This document shows positions 52,484 through 61,792 of a stretch of 64,000 nucleotides of DNA, piece by piece; position 1 is the stretch's first letter; every line of letters starts with the position of its first letter. Source of the stretch: Empedobacter stercoris (lineage in GTDB: Bacteria > Bacteroidota > Bacteroidia > Flavobacteriales > Weeksellaceae); contig NZ_CP104209.1 of NCBI RefSeq assembly GCF_025244765.1, forward strand, positions 496,001 through 560,000, in the 5' to 3' direction. The position numbers and the translations under genes were made by a program. The notes beneath the pieces were generated by a model that ran no database searches, had not been told where the DNA came from, and was given only the letters and a program-made list of their open reading frames with translations.

Positions 52484-54589
52484 TTAAGAAATTTGACTCC
52501 AACCTACTTTATCTTTATGATTTTCAATAAAATATTTTTTTGTATTTTGATAAATTGGTGATGACAAAGTCGGGTCTTGATTTAAGATAATTTCAACACA
52601 TTTTCTTGCTGCATACAACACTTCTTTATCTTTTGACAAATCAGCAATTTTAAGATTTAGAACACCACTTTGTTGCGTTCCCATCATATCGCCTGGACCT
52701 CGTAGTTCCAAATCTACCTCTGCAACTTGAAATCCATCATTAGTTTGACACATCGTTTGAATGCGACGTTTCGAAACGTCATTCAATTTTCCTCCTGTCA
52801 TCAAAATACAATAGGACTGCTCTTCACCCCGCCCTACACGTCCACGAAGTTGATGCAGTTGAGAAAGTCCAAATCGTTCAGAGTTTTCGATAATCATTAC
52901 CGAAGCATTAGGCACATTAACACCCACCTCTATCACAGTTGTTGCAACTAATATTTGTGTTTCATGATTTTTGAAACGATTCATTTCAAATTCTTTATCA
53001 GCAGGCTTTTGCCTTCCATGTACTATACTAATTCCATATTCTGGTAAAGGAAAAGCACGCGAAATACTTTCGTAACCATCCATCAAATCTTTTAACTCTA
53101 ATTTTGCAGACTCTTCAATTAACGGATAAACAACATATATTTGACGACCTTTGGCAATTTCATCTTTCATAAATTTAAAAACACTTAACCGATGCGCATC
53201 TGTTTTATGAAGAGTCTTTATTGGCTTTCTACCTTTTGGTAACTCATCGATCACAGAAACATCTAAATCGCCATACATTGTCATAGATAATGTCCGAGGA
53301 ATTGGCGTTGCTGTCATCACTAGAATGTGAGGTGGAAGTTTAGCTTTACGCCAAAATTTAGCACGTTGAGCCACACCAAAACGATGTTGCTCATCAATAA
53401 TCGCTAATCCTAAATTCTGAAAAATAACGTTATCTTCTAATAAGGCATGTGTTCCGATAATGATTTTTAGATTTCCATTTTCTAAATTCTCAAGAATTGG
53501 TTGACGCCTTTTTTTCGTGACCGAACCTGTTAACAATTCAACAGAAACATCTAAGCCGTTCAATAATTCTGTAATACTTTCATAATGTTGTTGTGCCAAA
53601 ATTTCGGTTGGCGCAATTAAAGCAGCTTGATAGCCATTATCTACTGCGATCAACATCGTTAACAATGCAACCATTGTTTTTCCTGAACCTACATCTCCTT
53701 GCAATAAACGATTCATTTGTGCAGGTTGACGAAGATCAGAGCGAATTTCTTTAACCACTCTTTTTTGAGCATTTGTCAGTTCAAAAGGTAAATATTCGTT
53801 GTAAAACCTATTGAAATAATGACCAATTTCTGGAAAAGAATTACTTCTATTCTTTTGTTTATTAACTGCTTTTTGAGAAAGATTAGCTAAATTCAGAAAG
53901 AAAAATTCTTCAAATTTTAAACGTCGAATAGCAGCATTTAATTCTGTTAAATCCTTTGGAAAATGAATCGCTTTTAAGGCTTCATTTCGTCCAACTAATT
54001 TATAATGATCAATTACATTTTGAGGTAAATTTTCAGGAATATCGATTTTTTCAGCAAAAAGGTTCATCATCATTTTCTGAAGAACTCGATTTGTAATTCC
54101 TTTTTTCGTTAATTTTTCTGTGCTTGGATAAATAGGAAATAAACCAAGTGGAATATTCTTAGCATCTTCAACTAATTCTATCTCAGGATGCGTAATACTA
54201 AGATTGTTATTGAATAAATTTGGTTTCCCATAAAGCACAACTTCTTTGAAAAGATCATTTTTTAGTTTCTCTTTTTGCCAAGATGAAACCTTGAACCAAA
54301 CCAATTCCAACGTTCCTGTTCCATCCTGAAACTTCCCAACTAAACGCTTTACTTTACCTTGATTTATTTCTTCTAACTGAACAATTTTGCCTTTTAATTG
54401 AATTTCGGCAGCTGTAGATGAAATTTCAGAAATTTTATAAAATTTCGATTTATCAACATAACGAAAAGGAAAATGTTGTATCAAATCTTCGTATCTAAAA
54501 ATTCTGAATTCACTTTGCAGTGTTTTAGCACGCTCAGGACCAGCTCCCTTCAAATATTCTATGGTTTTCTTTAATGGATTTTGATACAT
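52484..54589 (-). CDS. recG: ATP-dependent DNA helicase RecG
   Basis: 701 aa. N-terminal wedge/OB domain (ILEIQLKGKIVQLEE-type strands), helicase motif I LLQGDVGSGKTMVALL near 298, DEQH box (AIIDEQHRFGVAQR), motif III TATPIPRT, motif VI QLRGRVGRGEEQSYC. It remodels stalled replication forks and Holliday junctions. Full length for the family. Confidence 0.97.
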   Translation of the reverse strand: MYQNPLKKTIEYLKGAGPERAKTLQSEFRIFRYEDLIQHFPFRYVDKSKFYKISEISSTAAEIQLKGKIVQLEEINQGKVKRLVGKFQDGTGTLELVWFKVSSWQKEKLKNDLFKEVVLYGKPNLFNNNLSITHPEIELVEDAKNIPLGLFPIYPSTEKLTKKGITNRVLQKMMMNLFAEKIDIPENLPQNVIDHYKLVGRNEALKAIHFPKDLTELNAAIRRLKFEEFFFLNLANLSQKAVNKQKNRSNSFPEIGHYFNRFYNEYLPFELTNAQKRVVKEIRSDLRQPAQMNRLLQGDVGSGKTMVALLTMLIAVDNGYQAALIAPTEILAQQHYESITELLNGLDVSVELLTGSVTKKRRQPILENLENGNLKIIIGTHALLEDNVIFQNLGLAIIDEQHRFGVAQRAKFWRKAKLPPHILVMTATPIPRTLSMTMYGDLDVSVIDELPKGRKPIKTLHKTDAHRLSVFKFMKDEIAKGRQIYVVYPLIEESAKLELKDLMDGYESISRAFPLPEYGISIVHGRQKPADKEFEMNRFKNHETQILVATTVIEVGVNVPNASVMIIENSERFGLSQLHQLRGRVGRGEEQSYCILMTGGKLNDVSKRRIQTMCQTNDGFQVAEVDLELRGPGDMMGTQQSGVLNLKIADLSKDKEVLYAARKCVEIILNQDPTLSSPIYQNTKKYFIENHKDKVGWSQIS

Positions 54590-54675
54590 TTTTCTACTTT
54601 AGAAAGTCGCAATTTACCAAATTTTAACGACAAACTATGTCATCTATGTTACAAAATAAGCTCGTAGAATTACTT

Positions 54676-54683
54676 TATATTTG
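54676..54683 (+). promoter_or_regulatory. -7 promoter box of the thioredoxin-family gene
   Basis: TATATTTG, 17 bp before the ATG at 54701. Confidence 0.5.
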
Positions 54684-54700
54684 TATAAAATAATAAACAA

Positions 54701-55294
54701 ATGAAATTAGAAGAATACATCAACAAGGGGTTAACGTACGAAGATTATATCACACGTGTAGAAGATGAGTTAGAAAATGAAATCGAAAACGATGATCCGA
54801 AAGAATATGTGCAATATTATGCGTTGGGATTACAACGTATGAATAGAGTTTATAAAACGTTTAAATTAAATCCTGCTCAAGAAACACGTATAAAATCGAC
54901 TGTAAATAATTTTAAATTATTAATTATTACAGAGGGATGGTGTGGTGACGCTTCTCAAATTTTACCAGTTGTAGAGCGATTTGCAAATGCCTTAAACGTT
55001 TCGACACATTATATTTTCAGAGATGAGAATATGGATTTAATGGAAAAATACAAAACAAATGGAGCTGCTTCTATTCCAATTATTATTGGTGTAAATGAGG
55101 ATAATGAAGAAGCTTTTCGTTTTGGCCCTCGTCCAAAAGCTGGAATGGAAATGTTAGCTCGTTTTAAAAATAATCCTGATAAATATTCGGCAGATGAGTT
55201 TCACGAAGACTTACAACATTTCTATAATAAAAATAAAGGAGAAGATATTGTAAATGAAATTTTAGATTTAATCGACGAAAATATCGCGAATTAA
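54701..55294 (+). CDS. Thioredoxin-fold protein with single active-site cysteine
   Basis: 197 aa cytoplasmic protein. A helical N-terminus precedes a thioredoxin-like core: LLIITEGWCGDAS at 73-85, then ASIPIIIGVNED (cis-Pro region) near 127. The second cysteine of CxxC is replaced (C81-G-D-A), so classical dithiol exchange is not possible; a monothiol role is inferred. It is 68 bp upstream of a TlpA-like gene on the same strand. Confidence 0.8.
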   Translation: MKLEEYINKGLTYEDYITRVEDELENEIENDDPKEYVQYYALGLQRMNRVYKTFKLNPAQETRIKSTVNNFKLLIITEGWCGDASQILPVVERFANALNVSTHYIFRDENMDLMEKYKTNGAASIPIIIGVNEDNEEAFRFGPRPKAGMEMLARFKNNPDKYSADEFHEDLQHFYNKNKGEDIVNEILDLIDENIAN

Positions 55295-55362
55295 TCAGGT
55301 TTTTCAATTTGTTCAACTTGTTAATTGTTTGCATCTTTGTGTAAGATTTTTTTTAAAAAAAT

Positions 55363-55923
55363 ATGAAAGGAAATAAACAAATTATTTTTGCTATCGTTGT
55401 AGTAATTGCTTTAGTTGCTATAATGTTTACACCGGTTGGTACATTTTTTAAAAATAAAATGGAAGATAATAGCCACATTGCTGGTGCTGATGTAGAATTA
55501 TCAGAAAGTGATTATGATATTGATTTGATTGGATATAATGGAGCAACAAATACTAACTTGCTTGATTTCAAAAAAAGTGGGGAAGTCGTTTTTCTAAACT
55601 TTTGGGGAAGTTGGTGCCCTCCTTGTGTTGCAGAAATGCCAACTATTCAGAAATTATATGAGGCAAAAGGACAAAAAGTTAAATTTGTACTGGTTACAAT
55701 TCAAGATAAACCGAAAGTTTTTAATCCATTTTTGGAAAAAAATAATTATACAATGCCCGTTTATGAGCCAAATAGTCCAATATCAAATAATATGTTACCG
55801 AAAGTTTTTCCAACTACTTACATCTTAAATAAAAAAGGAGAAGTTGTATTAAAAGAAACAAAAACAAGAGATTGGAACGATAAAGAAATTAATGATCTGT
55901 TAGATCAATTAGTTGCAGAATAA
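55363..55923 (+). CDS. TlpA/ResA-like membrane-anchored thioredoxin
   Basis: 186 aa. One N-terminal membrane helix (IIFAIVVVIALVAIMF, 7-22), then a periplasmic redoxin fold with WGSWCPPC (C85, C88) and a cis-Pro segment KVFPTTYIL. It likely reduces periplasmic disulfides. It ends at a strong terminator. Probably co-transcribed with the monothiol protein upstream. Confidence 0.9.
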   Translation: MKGNKQIIFAIVVVIALVAIMFTPVGTFFKNKMEDNSHIAGADVELSESDYDIDLIGYNGATNTNLLDFKKSGEVVFLNFWGSWCPPCVAEMPTIQKLYEAKGQKVKFVLVTIQDKPKVFNPFLEKNNYTMPVYEPNSPISNNMLPKVFPTTYILNKKGEVVLKETKTRDWNDKEINDLLDQLVAE

Positions 55924-55943
55924 TTTCATTCTAAAAACATATA

Positions 55944-55980
55944 AAGCGTCATTAACTTAATTATTAATGACGTTTTTTTA
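55944..55980 (+). terminator. Terminator of the thioredoxin pair
   Basis: Stem CGTCATTAA / TTAATGACG with an 8-nt loop and T7. Confidence 0.8.
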
Positions 55981-55994
55981 TTGTCATTCTTTTT

Positions 55995-56546
55995 CTAATT
56001 TTCTCTCATCGAAGCAAGTTGTAATAAAGAAGTTGCGGTATTATGATTTCTTGTTGTTGCACTTACTTGTAATAAATTTTCGAAAAAAATATTGGTCAAT
56101 TTTGTTTTTCCATATCCAAATGGACAGTACAAATAAACCACTTCATTCTTGATTTCGTATTGTTCATCTTCGGCTTTTATATGTTCAATTTTCTCCTTAT
56201 CAAATTCTGCTGGTTGATTTCCCAAAAAAGTATAATATAAAAACTCTTTATCGAGTGTAGAATCGTGAAGAAAAGGATTTTCCTCTATGATACGTTTTAA
56301 TTTATCTATGGTAAGAATTAAGACTGGAACTTCAAAAGCAAGTGATTCAGCAATTTTATCATGAATTAAATCTGCTATTTCTTTGAGATTGGTCAAGTTT
56401 GAAGAAAAAACCGCATTACCACTTTGAACATAAGTTGTCACATTCACAAAAGATAAATCTTCTAAAAGCTTCGTTAAAACATCCATTTTGATGATTTTTT
56501 TTCCGCTAACGTTGATTCCTCTTAGAATCACAATAAATGTATTCAT
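55995..56546 (-). CDS. DUF1697 protein
   Basis: 183 aa. The start MNTFIVILRGINVSGKK and the later TTYVQSGNAVFSS are characteristic of the DUF1697 family; C-terminal residues include PFGYGKTKLTN. Cytoplasmic, function unknown. Single gene. Confidence 0.9.
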   Translation of the reverse strand: MNTFIVILRGINVSGKKIIKMDVLTKLLEDLSFVNVTTYVQSGNAVFSSNLTNLKEIADLIHDKIAESLAFEVPVLILTIDKLKRIIEENPFLHDSTLDKEFLYYTFLGNQPAEFDKEKIEHIKAEDEQYEIKNEVVYLYCPFGYGKTKLTNIFFENLLQVSATTRNHNTATSLLQLASMREN

Positions 56547-56683
56547 AACCTACTTTGTTGACACTAAATTAGTTCATTTAGAATTAAATATAAACCTAAA
56601 TTTTAGAATTACAACAACAAAAAAATAAATTAAACATGTTATTTTATGATTAACAATTAATATATTAGATTAAATTAAAAAGT

Positions 56684-57256
56684 ATGACAACCAATCGATT
56701 AGAAGCCTTTAGTGATGGCGTTCTTGCTATCATTATTACCATTATGGTATTGGATTTAAAAGTTCCTATTGGTAATGATTTAATGAGTTTAAAACCATAT
56801 TTACCTAAATTTTTAAACTATTTATTTAGTTTCATTTATGTCGGAATCTATTGGAATAATCATCACCATCTTTTTCAAGCAATCGAGAAAGTGAATGGTG
56901 GAATTCTTTGGAGTAATTTACACTTACTTTTTTGGCTCTCTTTATTACCTGTTTCAACGGGTTGGATGGGCGAAAACTTTCATTCAAGATTTCCAGTTGT
57001 ATTTTATGGTTTTGTATTATTAATGAGTAGCCTTGCCTTTATGCTCATCGAAAAAACAGCTATAAAACAAGAAGGAAAAGAATCTATTATTGGTAAATCG
57101 GTAAGTCAAAATCTAAAAGAAAAAGGATCAAGTATTGGCTATATTTTAGGTATTGTTTTAGTTTTTATTCAACCAGAATTTGGAATAGTTGTGTACGGTA
57201 TTATTGCTTTAATTTGGTTAATCCCAGACAGAAGAATAGAAAAATCAATGAAATAA
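56684..57256 (+). CDS. TMEM175-family potassium channel-like protein (DUF1211)
   Basis: 190 aa with about six membrane helices. The N-terminal RLEAFSDGVLAIIITIMVLDLKVP carries the FSDG signature of TMEM175, in which this helix lines the potassium pore. Also NNHHHLF and LFWLSLLPVSTGWMG. Prokaryotic members form tetrameric potassium-permeable channels. Single gene. Confidence 0.9.
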   Translation: MTTNRLEAFSDGVLAIIITIMVLDLKVPIGNDLMSLKPYLPKFLNYLFSFIYVGIYWNNHHHLFQAIEKVNGGILWSNLHLLFWLSLLPVSTGWMGENFHSRFPVVFYGFVLLMSSLAFMLIEKTAIKQEGKESIIGKSVSQNLKEKGSSIGYILGIVLVFIQPEFGIVVYGIIALIWLIPDRRIEKSMK

Positions 57257-57301
57257 TTTTAAACATATATTATTAATTATAAAGCAATTAAATGAACTAT
57301 A

Positions 57302-57772
57302 TTAAACTTTTAATTTAATTACTTTTTTACGTTTTCTCTTCTTAAACATAACACGTAACAAGCGATAACCATAGGTTACTTTTTTGCTTTTTGTGATAAT
57401 AGGAAAAGCCATTGTACACATCAACGCAATACACGCTGTTGTGCCTAATGCACCTCCATAACCATTAAAAATTTGACTCGTGTAATGCAATAAAATAGCA
57501 AATAACATGGGCGAAAAAATCAACGAAAAATAACTAATATTAATTGTCGAAGAAACCATTCCGATGAACGTTCCACCAATTACGTAAAGAGGTATATTGT
57601 CCGTGTAAAATTGAGGCAAAATGGTTGGAAAAAAGTAGAAAAAACCACCAATAATCATCGCTATCACCGCAGATGAACGAACTGGACCTTGCTTAAAACG
57701 AATGTTTAATTCAAAAGTTGTCAACGATGCAATAATGGAACACATCATTAATATTAAAAATTCAATAATCAT
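57302..57772 (-). CDS. Membrane protein of unknown function, partner B
   Basis: 156 aa with four to five membrane helices and a very basic tail (FKKRKRKKVIKLK). Not recognised. It contains GGTFIGMVSS and, about 45 residues later, GGALGTTACIA. The upstream partner has GAFIGMTSL and GGKLGTLAFIG at a similar spacing, so the two look related. Its ATG overlaps the partner's stop by one base on the minus strand (TAATG), giving tight coupling. Confidence 0.75.
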   Translation of the reverse strand: MIIEFLILMMCSIIASLTTFELNIRFKQGPVRSSAVIAMIIGGFFYFFPTILPQFYTDNIPLYVIGGTFIGMVSSTINISYFSLIFSPMLFAILLHYTSQIFNGYGGALGTTACIALMCTMAFPIITKSKKVTYGYRLLRVMFKKRKRKKVIKLKV

Positions 57773-58332
57773 TAGCCTAAGATTAATTTAAACAATAACA
57801 TACTCAATAAAACGCCAATAAAAGCTAAAGTACCAAGTTTTCCACCTACACCAACAAATAATGATTTTGTGGCAAAAAATAACAACGCAGTAAAAATTCC
57901 TGCTGTAATAATCATCCAATAAACATATTCAACATCCAAGGAAGTCATTCCAATAAAAGCTCCACAATAAATAGGTCCTGCAACTTGTTTTAAATAATCA
58001 GAACGTGGATTTAGCTTCGTTAAAAAGGAACCTAAAGTACCAATAATTCCCGCAGAAAAAACTGCACCTAAGCCTAATTTATTATTCATTAAATAGGTAA
58101 TTATTGCAGCGATTGGGATCCATAAAACCAATGTTTTTCGATCAAAGGAATATTCGTGATGATGCAAAGGAAATTTGCGGTAAACAATCAGCAAAAGCAG
58201 ACAAATTGCAACAATAATATACGGTACAAGATCATGTTCTATACGCTCGTTTATAATCGAGAATAGAAATAAAAACTGAATAATAAAAATAATCAGAATG
58301 GTAACGAATTTTATGATGCGTTTACTGTTCAT
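57772..58332 (-). CDS. Membrane protein of unknown function, partner A
   Basis: 186 aa with about six membrane helices and no signal peptide. Not recognised. A His-rich cytoplasmic loop (KFPLHHHEYSFDRK) lies near residue 53. The second half carries GAFIGMTSL and GGKLGTLAFIG, matching motifs in the downstream gene. First gene of a two-gene operon with its own promoter. A two-subunit transporter or channel is a guess. Confidence 0.75.
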   Translation of the reverse strand: MNSKRIIKFVTILIIFIIQFLFLFSIINERIEHDLVPYIIVAICLLLLIVYRKFPLHHHEYSFDRKTLVLWIPIAAIITYLMNNKLGLGAVFSAGIIGTLGSFLTKLNPRSDYLKQVAGPIYCGAFIGMTSLDVEYVYWMIITAGIFTALLFFATKSLFVGVGGKLGTLAFIGVLLSMLLFKLILG

Positions 58333-58349
58333 TTCAAATTTTGAAGCTG

Positions 58350-58357
58350 CAAAGTTA
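58350..58357 (-). promoter_or_regulatory. -7 promoter box of the membrane-protein pair
   Basis: TAACTTTG on the minus strand, 17 bp before the start codon. Confidence 0.5.
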
Positions 58358-58407
58358 ATGACTCATTATGAAAAAAATAGAATAATTTTATTAATTATTT
58401 TGTATTA

Positions 58408-58442
58408 AAAAATCCCAAATCATTCGTAAATGATTGGGATTA
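58408..58442 (-). terminator. Terminator of the HMA gene
   Basis: Long stem AATCCCA-ATCATT / AATGATT-GGGATT with one bulge and T6 on the minus strand. Confidence 0.75.
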
Positions 58443-58490
58443 CATTGACTTAAATTATCACAAAAAATAAGTCGTTCTACCTAAAAACCT

Positions 58491-58715
58491 TTATTCTTTA
58501 ATTAATTCTGCATTAAAACCAACTTCTTCGATTGTATCAATAATTTCTTCTTCAGTTATTTGTACACCTTTAACTGTTAAAATTTTATCAGGATTATTCG
58601 TGTCAACCTCCCAAGATTCTAAATCTTGTAATTGATCTAAGTAAGACTTTACTTTATTTAGACAACTGTTGCAATTTATATTTGTTTTGAATTTTAATTC
58701 TTTTGTCTTCATCAT
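58491..58715 (-). CDS. Heavy-metal-associated (HMA) domain protein
   Basis: 74 aa, a single ferredoxin-like HMA domain. The metal site is CNSC (C15, C18) in TNINCNSCLNKVKSYL; the usual Met-x-Cys is replaced by Ile-Asn. Typical copper-chaperone size. No copper ATPase is adjacent, so the partner is unknown. Single gene with terminator. Confidence 0.85.
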   Translation of the reverse strand: MMKTKELKFKTNINCNSCLNKVKSYLDQLQDLESWEVDTNNPDKILTVKGVQITEEEIIDTIEEVGFNAELIKE

Positions 58716-58818
58716 TCATTGATTTACACTCACAAATTTCGAACTAAATTGCGGCATACCATTTATATTATTAGGTGAAATAGTTATATGATTTCACAAC
58801 TAATTAATCGTTTTGAAC

Positions 58819-58826
58819 TACTTTTG
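58819..58826 (+). promoter_or_regulatory. -7 promoter box of the uracil permease gene
   Basis: TACTTTTG, 34 bp before ATG 58861. An upstream start at 58813 would lie before the transcript and is excluded. Confidence 0.55.
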
Positions 58827-58860
58827 CACTCAAACAAAAACAATTTCAATCTCTTTTAAA

Positions 58861-60183
58861 ATGAGTCAACAAAATGACCAAAAAATTGTCTTAGCGATCG
58901 ACGAAAAACCGAAGTTAGGACAAGGAATATTATTGAGTATACAACATCTTTTTGCAATGTTCGGAGCTACAGTATTAGTTCCTGCCTTAACAGGAATGTC
59001 GCCTGCAATTGCATTAATTTCGAGCGGAATAGGAACATTGGTTTTCATCCTTATAACAAGAGGAAAAGTTCCTTCTTATTTGGGTTCTTCATTCGCGTTT
59101 ATCAATCCAATTATAGCAATGAAAGCGTTAGAAGCAAATCCTGAAAGTGGTATTGCAGTAGGTAGCTTTTTAGTCGGAAGTTTTTTAGTCGGAGTTACTT
59201 ATTCCATTGTCTCGCTTATCATCGCAACAGCAGGTACAAAGTGGCTGATGAAACTTTTACCACCAATTGTCGTAGGTCCAGTTATTATGGTTATTGGTCT
59301 GGGATTGGCTTCAACAGCGATTAAAATGGTGACAAATAATCCTTCTGGAGAATATGATTTAACATATGTTACCATTGGTTTTGTTACATTGATTATTACG
59401 GTGATCACCGCAATTTTTAGTAGAGGATTTTTAAGTGTTATCCCTATTTTAGTTGGGATTATTGGTGGATATCTTTTTGCTATTGCAATGGGAGTAGTTA
59501 ATTTAGAACCTGTTTTACAAGCGAAATGGTTTATGGTTCCAGATTTTACTATTCCATTTATCAATTATACTCCTACACTATCTTGGTATGTTATTTTCCT
59601 GATGATTCCCGTTGCAATTGTACCTATTGCTGAACACATTGGACATCAATTAGTCTTAAGTAAAGTAGTTAACAAAGATTTGATTGATGATCCTGGTTTA
59701 GACAAATCGATGTTAGGAGATGGAGTTGCGACGATGATTGCTGCATGTTTGGGCGGACCTCCTAATACAACATATGGTGAAAACATTGGCGTTTTGGCTA
59801 TAACAAGAGCATTTAGTATTTATGTATTTGTTGGCGCTGCCTGTTTTGCTATTTTATTTGGATTTTGCGGAAAAATTTCAGCTCTATTAAGCACAATTCC
59901 AACACCTGTAATGGGTGGAGTTTCCATTTTATTATTCGGAATTATCGCTTCGAGTGGTTTGAGAATGTTGATTGAAAATAAAGTAGATTTCAAGGTTAAA
60001 CGAAACTTAATCATATCTTCTGTTATTCTAATCATTGGAATTGGAGGAGCAGCAATTCATATTGGAGATTTATTTTCGTTAGAAGGAATGGCTTTGGCGT
60101 CTATCATTGGTGTTGCATTAAATTTAATCCTTCCAGGAAGAGAGATTATAACATTCAAAGAAATGTTTGATGAAGAAGATTAA
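58861..60183 (+). CDS. Uracil/xanthine permease (NCS2 family, UraA-like)
   Basis: About 440 aa with 14 expected membrane segments. Motifs: LSIQHLFAMFGATVLVPALTGM near 28, PPIVVGPVIMVIGLGLA near 140, VPIAEHIGHQLVLSKV near 260 (substrate Glu) and GGPPNTTYGENIGVLAITR near 300. The UraA-type NTTYGEN supports uracil as substrate. It imports the base with protons. Single gene. Confidence 0.93.
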   Translation: MSQQNDQKIVLAIDEKPKLGQGILLSIQHLFAMFGATVLVPALTGMSPAIALISSGIGTLVFILITRGKVPSYLGSSFAFINPIIAMKALEANPESGIAVGSFLVGSFLVGVTYSIVSLIIATAGTKWLMKLLPPIVVGPVIMVIGLGLASTAIKMVTNNPSGEYDLTYVTIGFVTLIITVITAIFSRGFLSVIPILVGIIGGYLFAIAMGVVNLEPVLQAKWFMVPDFTIPFINYTPTLSWYVIFLMIPVAIVPIAEHIGHQLVLSKVVNKDLIDDPGLDKSMLGDGVATMIAACLGGPPNTTYGENIGVLAITRAFSIYVFVGAACFAILFGFCGKISALLSTIPTPVMGGVSILLFGIIASSGLRMLIENKVDFKVKRNLIISSVILIIGIGGAAIHIGDLFSLEGMALASIIGVALNLILPGREIITFKEMFDEED

Positions 60184-60195
60184 TCAAATCATAAA

Positions 60196-60230
60196 AAAAA
60201 TGGCGAACATTACTGTTTCGCCATTTTTTT
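60196..60230 (+). terminator. Terminator between convergent genes
   Basis: Stem AAAATGGCGAAA / TTTCGCCATTTT and T7; works in both directions. Confidence 0.8.
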
Positions 60231-60243
60231 ATTAATCTTATTT

Positions 60244-61293
60244 CTAAACATCATCAAAATCAATTGATAAAGTAGCCGATTTTGGTCGAGAAATACACGC
60301 TAATGTTATTCCTTCTTCGTAATCAGAATCCGTTAATACATAGTTGTCTCCAATATGCACTTCGCCTTCTGTCACCTTACACATACAAGAAGAACAAACA
60401 CCTCCTTTACAAGAATAAGGTGCGTCAATACCAGCATCTAACATGGTATCAACCAAATTTTTTCCTCTATCCCAAGTCACTTCAGATGTTTCACCATCGA
60501 GTGTTACTGTAACTTGAACCGTTTGAGGACCTTCATCGTGTTTAGTAAAAATATCTTCTGTTTTAACAGATGGATTAAACATTTCAAAATGAATATGTTT
60601 TTCGATAATTCCCGCTTCGTTTATTTTCTTAGCTAAAGTCAAAATCATTTCCTCAGGTCCACAAACCATTGCTTCATCAACTTCATTGATATCGATAATT
60701 TGATTCAAGATTAAATCAAATTTTTTCTCATCAATTCGTCCGTTGTAAATGAAATTTTCTTGTTCTTGTCTTGTGAAAAAATGATGAATAAAAACGTTGT
60801 TTGGATACTTTTGTTTCAATTCCGTCAAACGCTCTTTGAACATAATCGAATTTTCGTCTCTATTCACATAAAAAATGTGGAAGTTCACCCACTCCTCTGT
60901 TTGCAACGTAAACTCTAACATACTCATAATTGGTGTAATTCCACTACCTGCAGTAAAAGCCAATAATGTACGTTTTTCGTTGGGTTTTGTAGGAATTGTA
61001 AAGCGACCACTTGGTGTCGAAACTTCTAATTGATCTCCAACTTTTAAATCATTGAAAAGATAATTCGAAACTTTTCCGTTTGGTTGAGATTTTACCCCTA
61101 TACTCCATTTTTTATCATTTGGAGAAGCACATAAAGAGTAGTCTCTTCGTTCTCCGTTTATGTTTAGTGTGATATATTGTCCAGGTAAAAAGTTGTATTG
61201 ATCTTGCAATTCATCAGGAACATCAAATGTAATTTGAACCGAATCTGCTGTTAATTTTACAATTTCTTTTACCGTTAATAAATTAAATTTCAT
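60244..61293 (-). CDS. Ferredoxin-NADP reductase-like flavin/2Fe-2S protein (PaaE-like)
   Basis: About 349 aa. FAD domain (RRDYSLCASPND), NAD(P) domain (FTAGSGITPIMSMLE; MVCGPEEMI) and C-terminal plant-type 2Fe-2S ferredoxin (CKGGVCSSCMCKV plus a later C in LACISRP). This order is that of phenylacetyl-CoA oxygenase reductase PaaE and related electron-transfer reductases. No paa genes are nearby, so its oxygenase or other partner is unknown. ATG at 61293 is preferred to 61320. The promoter interlocks with that of mgsA. Confidence 0.9.
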   Translation of the reverse strand: MKFNLLTVKEIVKLTADSVQITFDVPDELQDQYNFLPGQYITLNINGERRDYSLCASPNDKKWSIGVKSQPNGKVSNYLFNDLKVGDQLEVSTPSGRFTIPTKPNEKRTLLAFTAGSGITPIMSMLEFTLQTEEWVNFHIFYVNRDENSIMFKERLTELKQKYPNNVFIHHFFTRQEQENFIYNGRIDEKKFDLILNQIIDINEVDEAMVCGPEEMILTLAKKINEAGIIEKHIHFEMFNPSVKTEDIFTKHDEGPQTVQVTVTLDGETSEVTWDRGKNLVDTMLDAGIDAPYSCKGGVCSSCMCKVTEGEVHIGDNYVLTDSDYEEGITLACISRPKSATLSIDFDDV

Positions 61294-61348
61294 AGTCGTT
61301 TTACTATTTATAATTCTCAAAACAACTCAATATTTAAGATTGTTCTGC

Positions 61349-61356
61349 TAAATTTG
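61349..61356 (+). promoter_or_regulatory. -7 promoter box of mgsA
   Basis: TAAATTTG, transcript start expected near 61363, leader about 31 nt to the ATG at 61394. That start point lies inside the opposing promoter box. Confidence 0.5.
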
Positions 61357-61358
61357 TA

Positions 61359-61366
61359 CAAAAGTA
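61359..61366 (-). promoter_or_regulatory. -7 promoter box of the reductase gene
   Basis: TACTTTTG on the minus strand, transcript start expected near 61352, inside the mgsA promoter box. Confidence 0.5.
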
Positions 61367-61393
61367 AGATTTTAGATTAAATAGAAAAAATAT

Positions 61394-61759
61394 ATGGAAA
61401 TAGCATTGATCGCTCATGACGGTAAAAAAGCCGAAATGGTAAATTTTTTAATGAAACATAAAGAAGCGTTAAATAAAAACAACATAGCTTTTATAGCAAC
61501 TGGAACAACAGGTAAATACGCTGAACAAACGGGATTGAAAGTGACACGCTATCTTTCTGGACCTTTAGGTGGTGATGCACAGATTGCAGCTCGTGTTGTA
61601 GAAGGAAAAACAAATATGGTTTTCTTTTTTAGAGATCCAATGGGAAAACATCCTCACGAACCAGACGTTAATATGTTATTGAGGTTGTGTGATGTACACA
61701 ACATTCCTTTAGCTACAAACCCTGCTACTGCCGAAATGTTATTGGATCATTTAAAATAA
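61394..61759 (+). CDS. mgsA: Methylglyoxal synthase
   Basis: 121 aa. It converts dihydroxyacetone phosphate to methylglyoxal and phosphate, a bypass of lower glycolysis. Motifs ALIAHDGKKAEMV at the start (catalytic Asp and His region), ATGTTGKYAEQTGL, LSGPLGGDAQIAARV and FFRDPMGKHPHEPDVNMLLR, all conserved in the family. Full length. It is divergent from the flavin reductase gene. Confidence 0.95.
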   Translation: MEIALIAHDGKKAEMVNFLMKHKEALNKNNIAFIATGTTGKYAEQTGLKVTRYLSGPLGGDAQIAARVVEGKTNMVFFFRDPMGKHPHEPDVNMLLRLCDVHNIPLATNPATAEMLLDHLK

Positions 61760-61792
61760 AATATTTTTAATCAGTAATAATTAGAAAATAAT

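Noticed and set aside
58813-58860. Upstream start for the uracil permease
   Set aside because: It would begin before the expected transcript start; the extra residues do not look like the family.
59199-59564. Minus-strand frame of 121 codons opposite the uracil permease
   Set aside because: Shadow of a clear membrane-protein gene; Ile/Pro-rich text is the reverse reading of hydrophobic codons.
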